NCBI GenBank assembly: GCA_948777935.1
Contig: CAQDYY010000003.1
Span: 118,849 to 182,848 of the forward strand
Length of the DNA: 64,000 nt
Reading direction: 5' to 3'
Source of the DNA: an uncultured Clostridia bacterium
GTDB lineage: Bacteria; Bacillota; Clostridia; TANB77; CAG-508
The notes under the pieces are model-generated. The model made no database searches. It was given only the letters and a program-made list of their open reading frames with translations, and was not told the DNA's origin. How positions within the stretch are numbered: the first letter of the stretch is position 1; each line of letters begins with the position of its first letter. Below, in pieces: positions 52,251-62,600 of the stretch. The position numbers and the translations under genes are program-made.

Positions 52251-54631
52251 ATGATAAAAAGACCATTGGTACTAATAACCATCCGGAAGTATAATAGGAA
52301 TTTTATTTGGGCTATACTGTAATATCAGTATAGCCCTATTTGTAGCATTTATAATATTTATAACTATACATATATTAACTAAAAACCAGAAAGCATATGA
52401 TAACATACTACAAATACAGAAATGGACAATGATATTTATAATATGTATTGTATTAGCAAGCTTATATACAACCATAAAAAACAAAGAATATGAAAACAAA
52501 AACAACCAAATGAAAGAAAAAACAGAATATATAGGAATAATAATAAGCAACCCTATACCAAAAGAATATTGCACACAATACACTTTAAAAATAGAAAACA
52601 CAAATATAACAGTATATTTACAAATTAAAGAAAAACAAGAACTAGAATATGGAGATAAAATATCTATAAAAGGAGAATATATCGAGCCAGACACAGCAAG
52701 AAATGACAAAGGATTTAACTATAAAAACTACTTAAAATCAAACCGGAATAGTAGGAACACTAAAATGCGAAAAAGCAAAACTATTAAGCAAAAATAATGG
52801 AAACTTATTACAAAAACTTGCGTGTAAAACGCGGAAAAACAATAGAAAATCAAATTAGGAAAAAAATAGAAACAAAAGAACATCAAGATATACTATTAGG
52901 TATTTTACTAGGAAAAGATGAAAGTATAGAAAATGAAATAAAACAAAACTTTATACAAAGTAGTCTATCACACATATTAGCAGTATCTGGAATGCATGTA
53001 GCATATGTTATAGCAATAACAAGCTATATATTAACATCACTAAAAATAGGAAAAAAGAAAACAAAAATAATAACAATAGTATTATTAATATTTTTCATGC
53101 TACTTACAAACAATACACCATCTGTAAGAAGAGCATGTATAATGGCAATATTAAGCATAATAGCAATTCTAATTAATAGAAAAAGTGACAACATAAACAA
53201 TATGGCAGTATCACTAATTATAATACTAATACAAAATCCATTTTACATATTAAACACAGGACTAATACTATCATATACAGCAACACTAGGTATAATCTTA
53301 CTTTTACCAAAGCAAAAAGAAGAAACAAATCTATTTCAAAAAATAAGGAAGCTAATACAAGTATCAATATCAGCATATATAGCAATTTTACCAATCAATA
53401 TGTTACTATTTAAAACAATATCACTTACATTCATATTTTCAAACATATTAATCAGTTTCATAATAGGAATTATAATCATACTAGGATTTATAATAAGTAT
53501 ACCAATACATATACCAATTTTGCCATTTATATTAGAAATCTTGCTATCATTATTAATAAAAATAACAGAAATTTTTTCTAATATTCCAATATCTAATATA
53601 TTAATTTGCCCACCAACATATCTAATAATTTTTATCTACTATACAATCCTATTATTTTTCATTTACCTAAAAAAGCTAAAACGGAAGATCATACAAAAGA
53701 CAAATAGAAAAAAAGCTATTAACAAATGTGGATAAATTTAAACAGCATATTTATAAAAGAAAAATACAGTGTTTAGCAATAATGGTCATATGTTTAGTAT
53801 GTTATATAGCCATTCAAAAATTGCCACAAGATTTAAAAATTTCATTTATAGATGTAGGGCAAGGAGACTGCACATTAATTACAACACCAAACCACAAAAA
53901 CATTCTAATAGATGGAGGAGGAAGTACAAACTCTAGTTATGATGTAGGAGAAAAAGTGTTATTACCATATCTATTAAATCACTATATAACAAAATTAGAT
54001 GTAATAATTGTATCTCACTTTGATTTAGACCATGTTCGGAGGGATATTAACAATTATGGAAAAACTACAAGTAGAAAAAGTAATAATACCAAAACAATTT
54101 GAAGAATGCGAAAACTACAAGAATTTTCTTAAAATTGTAAAAGACAAAAAAATAAAAGTACATATAGTAGAATTAGGACAAAAAATAAATATAGAAAAAG
54201 ACATATATTTTGATACTTTGTGGCCAAACTCACAAAACATAATTAATGAAAATGCAATAAACAATAACTCTTTAGTATGTAAAATAAACTATAAAGATTT
54301 TTCTTGTATATTTACAGGTGATATAGAAAAAGTAGCAGAAGAGGCTATTTTGCAAAAATATAAAAACACAAATAAACTAAAAGCAACCATATTAAAAGTA
54401 GCACACCATGGGTCAAAAAGTTCATCAATACAAGAATTCTTAAATGAAGTAAAACCCAAAATAGCAATAATTGGAGTAGGAAAAAACAATACATTTGGAC
54501 ACCCAAATGAAGCTGTTTTAAAAAAAATAGAAGAACAAAGAAGTAAGATATATAGAACAGATTTAAATGGTCAAATAACTATAAAAGTTAATAAAAAAGG
54601 AAAAATTTGGATAGAGAAGATGCTAAATTGA
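52251..54631 (+). CDS. comEC: ComEC DNA-uptake channel, five apparent +1 shifts at CGG
   Basis: Membrane channel that passes one strand of incoming DNA during natural transformation. ATG 52251 follows GGAAGGTTTT. Read straight, translation ends after 23 residues. CGG codons at 52284, 52744, 52832, 53682 and 54037 each mark a frame break. Skipping the C each time yields one 791-aa protein of normal length and order: N-terminal membrane helices, an OB-like DUF4131 region (FNYKNYLKSN-GIVGTLK), the competence core (LGKDESIENEI, HILAVSGMHVAY, many helices), and the metallo-beta-lactamase-like domain (ISFIDVGQGDCTLI, SHFDLDHV-GG, VAHHGSKSSS). The restored glycines fit the family, best at SN-GIVGT and DHV-GG. 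Five independent insertions of the same base before GGA are hard to explain by decay. Confidence 0.93.
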
Positions 54632-54705
54632 TCTATTTTGTATAAAATATCCTTTTTTGGCAATAATAGTTTATAGAAATATGAAAAGAGAAAGAAGGAT
54701 GCAGT

Positions 54706-55293
54706 ATGAAGAATTGGATATATATTATAATAACAGCGGTAATCATAATAATAGCAATCATCGTAGGAAGTATGTTATTTAAAAATAATGATAACACTAA
54801 AACAGAAAGTCAAACACAAAACAATATAAAACAGCAAGATGAAATACAAGAAAATACATTTACAAATGACATAAGTGTAAGTAGTATAGAACAAGAAAAA
54901 ATTTCACCAAATGCAGTATTAATACTAAAAAAGCATTACGAAGAATGTGACCATACAATAAAAGAATATGCAAAAATTCCAGAAGAATATGTAAATTTAA
55001 ATGAAGAAGAATTAGCCAAAAAGCAAGAAGGGTGGAGGATAGAACAATTTTCAAAAGATGAAGTAACATTAATAAAAGATATAAATAATATATGTAATGA
55101 ACACTATGTATTAAGACAAAAAGATGGAATTATAGCAGTGTACCAAATACATGAAGACAATACAGAAACACTAAAAGAAGAAACAGGAATAGCAGTAGAA
55201 TATTTAACTGATATTGATAAATTAAGATTAGAAGAGGGAATAAGAATATATGGAGAAGAAGAACTAAATAGCACACTAGAAGACTATGAATAA
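54706..55293 (+). CDS. BofC-like membrane-anchored protein
   Basis: 195 aa; start behind AGAAAGAAGGATGCAGT. N-terminal membrane helix (IYIIITAVIIIIAIIVGSML), then a Gln/Asn/Thr linker and a C-terminal domain: ISPNAVLILKKHYEECDHT, IPEEYVNLNEEELAKKQEGW, NNICNEHYVLRQKDGIIAVYQ. This pattern (cysteine-bearing helix, Y-x-E-E-x-x-x-L, W, then HYVLR-x-K-DG) resembles the BofC C-terminal domain, which in Bacillus restrains SpoIVB protease between forespore and mother cell. Assignment is by pattern only. It follows comEC by 75 bp and may be cotranscribed. Confidence 0.65.
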   Translation: MKNWIYIIITAVIIIIAIIVGSMLFKNNDNTKTESQTQNNIKQQDEIQENTFTNDISVSSIEQEKISPNAVLILKKHYEECDHTIKEYAKIPEEYVNLNEEELAKKQEGWRIEQFSKDEVTLIKDINNICNEHYVLRQKDGIIAVYQIHEDNTETLKEETGIAVEYLTDIDKLRLEEGIRIYGEEELNSTLEDYE

Positions 55294-55601
55294 CTACTAT
55301 ATATTATTAAAAAGCATAAAATATAAAATTAAAAAATTCGGTTCTATAATGTAAAAATATAATTTTCACATTATAGAAATACATTCTACAGAAAATTGCT
55401 TTGCAATTTTCGCAGTAGAACAAAAACGAGGCATATAAATTAATCAAAATGTCCTAATATGTTAAAGCCTCTTTTGTTCTAGTAGGCGTTTTAGTATAAT
55501 TGGTTTTAACAAAACTGAAACACACTATACTCCCAGAAAAAGAAATATGACGCCTTTGGTTAACAGGTCGAACTTGTTTTTTAATTTTATATTTTATTCT
55601 T
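55294..55601 (+). other. Structured intergenic region between convergent genes
   Basis: About 300 bp with no ORF. Hairpin arms: CTAC-GAAAATTGC/GCAATTTTC-GTAG (55386-55418); TAGAACAAAA..GAGGC with GCCTC-TTTTGTTCTA (55416-55481); AGGCGT/ACGCCT (55484-55555) enclosing AGTATA/TATACT and GTTTT/AAAAC. It could be a pair of terminators or a folded RNA. Confidence 0.45.
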
Positions 55602-56201
55602 TTAGTTGTTATTATTATCAATCTTTAAATTTTCCTTTTTCAAATACCCTTGAGTATAAAAAGCCCTAATATACATAAACAATGAAAAAACAGTCATAAT
55701 CAAAGCCAAATAATATATATACTGGTCAAACGCAGGAAGTGGTCTCATACTATATTCTGGGTGGTTAAAAATAATCATATTAAAATGTCTAATAAAGAAA
55801 GAACTCACTATAGCTACATAAAAAAGTACAGTAGAAAGCTTTCCATACCATTTGCTAGACACAACTAATTCCTTACCATACAGAAAAGAAGCGCCAGAAA
55901 TCATAACCAACTCTTTTAAAAAAACAATAACTAAAATCCACAAAGGAATAATATGTTGCAAAGTAAGAACAGTAAGAACAGAAATTTGAGTAGCCTTATC
56001 AGCAAGTGGGTCAATCAACTTTCCAAAATTAGTAATAAAATTAAACTTACGAGCAATAAAACCATCTAAAACATCTGTTATAGCAGACAAAGTCAAAAAT
56101 ACAAAAGCCAATATATAATTTCCTTCGCTCAAATACCCAACAATAAAAGGAATAAGAATAAAGCGAAGCATAGTTAACAAATTAGGAATATGTTTTGCCA
56201 T
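55602..56201 (-). CDS. pgsA: CDP-diacylglycerol-glycerol-3-phosphate 3-phosphatidyltransferase
   Basis: 199 aa from the ATG at 56201, chosen because GGAGG lies just upstream; a longer frame to 56282 has no ribosome site. It makes phosphatidylglycerophosphate, the committed step to phosphatidylglycerol and cardiolipin, in the membrane. Start AKHIPNLLTMLRFILIPF is typical of the family. The CDP-alcohol phosphotransferase signature reads DVLDGFIARKF, then GKLIDPLADK (D-x2-DG-x2-AR-x8-G-x3-D-x3-D). Several membrane helices follow. The C-terminus is basic. It is convergent to the BofC-like gene. Confidence 0.93.
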   Translation of the reverse strand: MAKHIPNLLTMLRFILIPFIVGYLSEGNYILAFVFLTLSAITDVLDGFIARKFNFITNFGKLIDPLADKATQISVLTVLTLQHIIPLWILVIVFLKELVMISGASFLYGKELVVSSKWYGKLSTVLFYVAIVSSFFIRHFNMIIFNHPEYSMRPLPAFDQYIYYLALIMTVFSLFMYIRAFYTQGYLKKENLKIDNNNN

Positions 56202-56273
56202 TAAAATTAACCTCCATAAATAATATAATATATAATACAATTTTTGATAAAATTCGTCAAGCATTCTGCAAGA

Positions 56274-56328
56274 TTTTAACATTTATACATTTTTATAATA
56301 TCACTATAAAAATGTATAAATGTTAAAA
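56274..56328 (+). repeat. Perfect 24-bp inverted repeat
   Basis: TTTTAACATTTATACATTTT plus ATA (56274-56297) is the exact complement of 56305-56328, with a 7-nt loop. There is no T run beyond the stem on either strand, so it is not a standard terminator. It lies between pgsA and the adhesin gene. Confidence 0.85.
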
Positions 56329-56607
56329 ATACCTACGGCAAAGCAACATACAAGAAATGGACAAAATAAAAGTACATTATAATACCAATATAATTACAAA
56401 TTACAAAAAATCTCAAAACTAGTATAAATTAGCAAAAAGTGGAGTTTTTTGAATTTTAAAGATATAAGTAATCAAATCTTCCATATATGCGCATATCCGT
56501 AAAAAATACCAATATTACGAAAATGTAAAATAAATGTAAACAAATACCTACAAATGTAGAGCCGTAGCAAAAAACAAAGAAAAATCTGTAATATGAAAAA
56601 ACTGCCA

Positions 56608-56636
56608 TTGACCTTGAAATATAGCTTTCTTATAAT
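56608..56636 (+). promoter_or_regulatory. Sigma-A promoter of the giant surface protein
   Basis: TTGACC (56608-56613), 17-bp spacer, TATAAT (56631-56636). AAAGAGGTAAAACC and ATG 56671 follow. Confidence 0.8.
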
Positions 56637-56670
56637 AAAAATGAAATAATTATAAGAAAGAGGTAAAACC

Positions 56671-59600
56671 ATGAGAAAAACAAAAAAAGGTTTAAAATTA
56701 ATATTTATTATTGCATTTAGTGTAATTATATTAATGGCAAATATGTCATTTGTACAAGCAGATACACAAAATCAAATAAATTTTAACAAAATGGGATTTA
56801 AAGAAATAGCAGCTGGAATGTACCAAACACTTGCAATAGATGAAAGTGGAAATTTGTGGTCTTGGGGGTTAAATAATAATGGACAACTAGGAAATGGAGG
56901 AGAAGTTGATGTAAATAACCCTGTGCAAATAAAGCCAGGAACCAAATTTACGCAAGTATCAGCAGGAAATTTATTTTGTTTAGCATTAGATGAAGATGGA
57001 AACATATGGAGTTTTGGTACAAATGGAGTAGGACAACTAGGTGTAGATGGTATAACAAAATCAAATGAACCAGTAAAAATAGCATCAGAAACAACCTTCA
57101 AGTCTATTTCTGCAGGTTCTTCTCATGGTTTAGCAATAGATATAAATAATAATCTATGGTCTTGGGGATTAAATAGTAATGGACAACTAGGAAATGGTAC
57201 AAATGATAATAGCAACACACCTGTGCAGATAATGAGCGATATAAATTTTACAGAAATTACAGCAGGATATAATTCAAGTGCAGCAATTTCTACAACAGGT
57301 GCTTTATATACATGGGGAGAAAATAGTGAAGGACAACTAGGAGATGGAACAAATGAAGCTTCAAGCACACCAAAAAATATAGAAACATCAAAAACATATA
57401 CAAAAGTTCAAATGTCAAAAGGAGGAAACTATACATTAGCAATAGATACAGAAGGAAAACTATATGCGTGGGGAAATAACCAATATGGACAGCTAGGAAA
57501 TGAAACTTTTGAAAATTCAAATACTCCAATAGCAATTATGGAAGATAAACAAATAAAAGAAATAACATTAGGGTATAACCATACACTAGCAATAGATACA
57601 GAAGGCAAACTATATGCATGGGGAGCAAATGGAGAAGGAAAATTAGGAACGGGAAATGAAATTTTAACTAACACACCAGTACAAATAAGTGAAGATAAAA
57701 CTTTTAAAAAAGTATCAGCAGGTTGGAACCATACAGTAGCAATAGAGGAAAATGGATCTTTATATGTATGGGGAGGAAATGAAAGTGGAGAACTAGGAAT
57801 TGAAGACATTGAAGGTTCAAAAACGCCAATCGCAATATCAAAAAAAGAAAGTTTTAGTTATAAAATAGAACACTATAAACAAACAGAAACAGGATATGAA
57901 TTGGTCTTAGGGGATACACAAACAATAGAAGGAATAGTAGGTAAAGAAGTTATAGCCACACCAAAAACCTATGAAGGGTACATTTGGAATAAATATGCAA
58001 AAGGAACAGTACTAAAGGGCGAAATAAAAGCAGATGGAAGTTTAGTATTAAAACTATATTATGATAAACTAGTACAAAACAATTTTAATATTAGCATAAC
58101 AAACAAAAGTGCAGAAGATAGTGAGGGAGTAGAAAACTCAACATATGATGTTACAGTAGAATACTGTGATGGTACATCACAAGAATTTAAAGATATAATA
58201 ACTAATGAAAATGGAAATATTATACTATCTAATGTAGTAGGAAAAAATATAATGAAAGTATACTTTAAACAAACCTCAGTAGCAGGTGGGTTTATTAGCG
58301 ATACTTCTAAAAAATATGTAGAAATAAAAGTAAATAATGAAACAAGCCAAATAGAATTAACAGGAGCAAAAACAGCAGGGGTAATAGCAAACACAAATGA
58401 AAATACTCTATATATTACACAATTTAACAACAAATTAAACTATGAAAATACACTAAGAATACATGCAATAGATAATATAGATAACGAAATCGAACTTGCA
58501 AACATACCATTTACAGTAACATATCCAGATGGAAGAAACAAACAGTTAATAACAAATGAAGAAGGAATTGCAGAAATTTCTAACTTACTAGCACCAGGAG
58601 TAGGAGACTTCATATATGAAATTGAGCAATTAGCTACCTTAAGTGGATATGTAGAAAACAAAACAGTAAAATATGTAAATATAACATTTGATGAAAATGG
58701 AATAATAACAAAAGTAGAAGCACTATCAGAAAAAACAAATGCAACCAAAGAAACACAAACTATAGATTCTATTCAAAATATAATTGCAAATATTAATATA
58801 GAACAAACAAGAGATAGTCAAAATGCAATATTTAGCGACTATTCACTACACATAATAGAACAAGACAAAGATACAGGTGATAATGTAGAAGGAGTAACAT
58901 ATAAAATAATAGAAAAGGCTGCAACAACAGGACTTTCAAACATAGTAACACTAACAAAAACAACAAATGCATTAGGACAAATAAATACAGATGTAGTAAA
59001 TGGACAAGAAGTAATACTAACAATAAAAAGAACAAAAGTGCCAAGCGGATATAAATTACTAAAAGAAGAAATAATAGTAAAATTAACTAAAAATGCAGAA
59101 GGACAATATGAACTACAAGAACCAATAGAAGGAGTAAGTATAGACAACACTACAAAAACAATCACAGTAAATAGACAATTATATAAAGTTTCATCTATAC
59201 ATAATGTAGCAAAAACAAAAGTAAATAACGAAATATTCATAACAAAAGTAGATGAAAACTTACGTCCATTACAAGGAGTAGTATTAGAACTAAGAGAAAA
59301 CTCATCACAAACGAGATGGGAACTAAAAACAGATGATAATGGACTTGCAAAAATAACAAGTGAAGATGTTAAAAATGCAATAGGAAGTGAATTTCCACAA
59401 TATTTAATTGAAAACAAAGGAAAATTAACATTTTGGATAACAGAAAAATCAGTACCATTAGGGTATGAAAGAATAGAAGAAGACATAGGGTTTGAAGCAT
59501 ATTATGAGGTTACACCAGATGGAACACTACAAATTAGTTATATGAATGTACTAGATGGTCTAAGTTATTATCATATAGTAGACCAAGAATATGACCAATA

Positions 59601-62600
59601 CGAAAAAGAAGATTATATGCAAGTAGATATAAGATTGAAAGTAATTAACCAATATGGAGATATAGTAGATAAAGCAAACCTAAATACATTAAAAATAGAA
59701 AAAGTAGACAGTAAAAATGAAAATACAAAACTTGAGGGTGCGACATTCCAAATAACACTAACATATCCTACTTCAGGAAAACTAAGAACAATAGAAACAA
59801 CTAATATAGATGGAATAGCTAGTATTGAAAACTTATACTTCCCAGAGGGAACAAGCACAATAGAAATAGTAGAAAAAAATGCACCATATGGATATATATT
59901 AGACTCTACACCAAATTTAATAAAAGTAACAAACACAGCAGGAAATATAACAGTAGAAGGAGCAAGTGTAGATTCTAATAGAATAATAAATGTAAAACTA
60001 ACAAACACACATAAACAATATGCAGTACCATTTAATGTAGTAGTTAAAAAAAGAGATGGTAAAACAAAAGAATTAATAGATTCTACTGCAAACTTTAATA
60101 TAAACATAACAAAAGGAGGAATGACATCTACATATAATAAAAATACAACCAAAGGAACAACACAAATTACAAACTTAAATGGAACAGGAAACATAGAAAT
60201 ATCAGTACAAGAAAAAGAAGCACCATATAGATACAAACTAAACGATGAAATTGCCACAGCATATATTACAAAACAAGATATGTATAGTGATATAGCAGTT
60301 GATACAACAAAAACGCAATCAAGTAATGTAAGTATTTCAGGAAATACAGTATATTTTACAGTATATGATGAGCAAGAAGAAATAAATATAGAGCCAAGTT
60401 TACAAATAAAGAAAGTAAGCACAAAAAACACAGACTTAAGACTAAGAAATGCTAAGTTTAGTATAACGATGCCAAATAATGAAGGAACAAAACAAATAAC
60501 AACAGGAGACTATGGATATGCTAGTGTAATACTTAAAAACGGAATATCAGGTAGATATATTATACAAGAAACAGAAGCACCAACAGGATATAATCTATCT
60601 AAAAAAGTAGCAATAGATGTAGTATTTGATGAAAACAAAAACATAACATCATGTGAATTAGTAAAAGGCTTAGGAGAAGAATATGTAGATTCAATAATAT
60701 CAAATTCACATACAGCTAAAACAATATATTTAAATATTGGAGATACACCAATTGTAACTATGCAAGCAAGTACATATACAGTAAAAATAGACAAAGTAGA
60801 TAAAAACAATAAACAAGAAAAACTAGATGGAGCAATATTTGATATAAGTATAAACCAACAAAATGGATTAGACTATAGTTTAACAAAAGAAACCATGTAT
60901 GAAAGAGGAATAAATATATATGGTCTTGAAGGAACAGGAAAAATAGATGTAAATTTACAAGAAGTAACAGCACCATGGGGATACGTATATGATGGAACAG
61001 TAAGAAAACTATCATTTACAAGGGATGAAGTAACAAAAGCTCTAACACTAGATGTAAATTCATTAATAAATGTAAATGAAAGTGATATTAATGTAAACAA
61101 TATAAACCATACAATAACAATAACTATAGAAAATACTCCAAAATCATATACACCAGTAATAAAAGAAGATGGAACAGAAGATCCTACACCAATACCAGAA
61201 GGAAAAATATATAATAGTATCACAATAGAAAATGAATACATAAGAGATCATTTAGTAAAAATAGAAGGAACAACCTTTAGAATATATAGATTAGGAAGTT
61301 ACGTTTCACAAGGAACAACAAACCAAAGAGGGCTAACAACAATATCACTAGGAAATACAGAATATTACACAGTAGAAGACTATCTAATAAAAAATTATGA
61401 AATGAGAGCATCAAGCTATATTAAAAATCAAGATGTAGTATTAAGAATAACATATGGTGAAAATGGAACAATGAGGTCTGCTGAAATTATATCTGGAGAG
61501 CAAGACTCACAAGGAAGAATTGTAGCAGAAATAGATAAAACCGTAAACTATGTAGGAAACCATAGAATAAAAGTAAAAATAAGATGTGACAAAAAAGCAT
61601 ATACACCAGTTTCTGGAACAACACCAGAAGATCCAAAAGTACCAACGACACCAACAGGAACAATAAAACCAGAAGAAAAGCCAAGTCCTATAACACCAGT
61701 ATCACCAAGTGAGCAAGAGCCAGACTTTGGAATTACATTAGAAAAAGTAAATATATTCAATAATAGAATAAAAGTAAAAAATGCAAGATATGCGATAAAC
61801 ATATTAAATGAAGAGACAAACGAATCAGAAACAAAAATAGGAACAACAGATAGTGCAGGAAAAATATCACTTACAGGACTATTAGGATTTGGGAACTTTA
61901 AAATAACAGTAATAGAAATAAGCTCACCAGAAGAATATGCATTAGACGAAAATAAACAAGTAGTAAGAATACATAGAGACCAAGAATCGCAAATGATAAC
62001 AATGTTAGATAAAGACTTAAGTGAAAATGCATCTGCAAGAATAGACAATATAAACAAAATGGTAAAAATTACAATACAAGAAACACCAAGCACAATAGGA
62101 TTTGCAATATTAAAACAAGACTATGAAGATGAGCTAATAGGTTTAAAAAATAGCAAATTCCAAATAATAGATAATGAAACAAATGACACATATGAATTAG
62201 AAACATTAGAAGAAGGAATGGGATATATAAACTTACCAATAAAAGAAAATGGATTACATACATTTACTTTAAGAGAAATGCAGGCACCAGTAGGGTATAA
62301 TGCATTAACAGATACATTAACACTAAAAGTAAATTATCTAAATGGATTAATAACATCAGCCCAAATAGTAGGAAATGATGAACTAGCATATGTAACAACA
62401 CAAAACACAGAATATATAGAAGCAAACATATTAAACGCAAAAAATACAGAACATGGAACAAAATATGATATAGAATTAATAAAAGCAGATGCATATTATT
62501 CAAGCATAACATTTGAAAATGCAAAAATAAAACTAGATATAGATAATGAAATTGGTCAAAGTGGCATAAGTAAAACTGCACTAACAAATACAGATGGAAA

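Larger units (their letters stand above)
56202..56670 (+). other. Divergent intergenic region of about 470 bp
   Basis: Contains a perfect palindrome (56274-56328) and the adhesin promoter (56608). A minus-strand frame at 56472-56672 has no ribosome site. Otherwise I see nothing in it. Confidence 0.5.

Noticed and set aside
2349..54039. The ten CGG breaks as sequencing or assembly errors
   Set aside because: Errors would not always insert the same base before GGA/GGT, always land so that CGG is in frame, cluster five times in comEC and three times in one recombinase, and spare all intact genes. A methylation-linked systematic read error remains the one technical explanation to exclude with raw reads.
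55550..55580. tRNA-like sequence with GGTTAACAGGTCGAAC
   Set aside because: The T-arm-like fragment is not accompanied by acceptor, D or anticodon arms.
56331..56360. Possible cyclic-di-GMP riboswitch near ACGGCAAAGC
   Set aside because: Only a short fragment resembles the consensus; the rest of the fold is missing.
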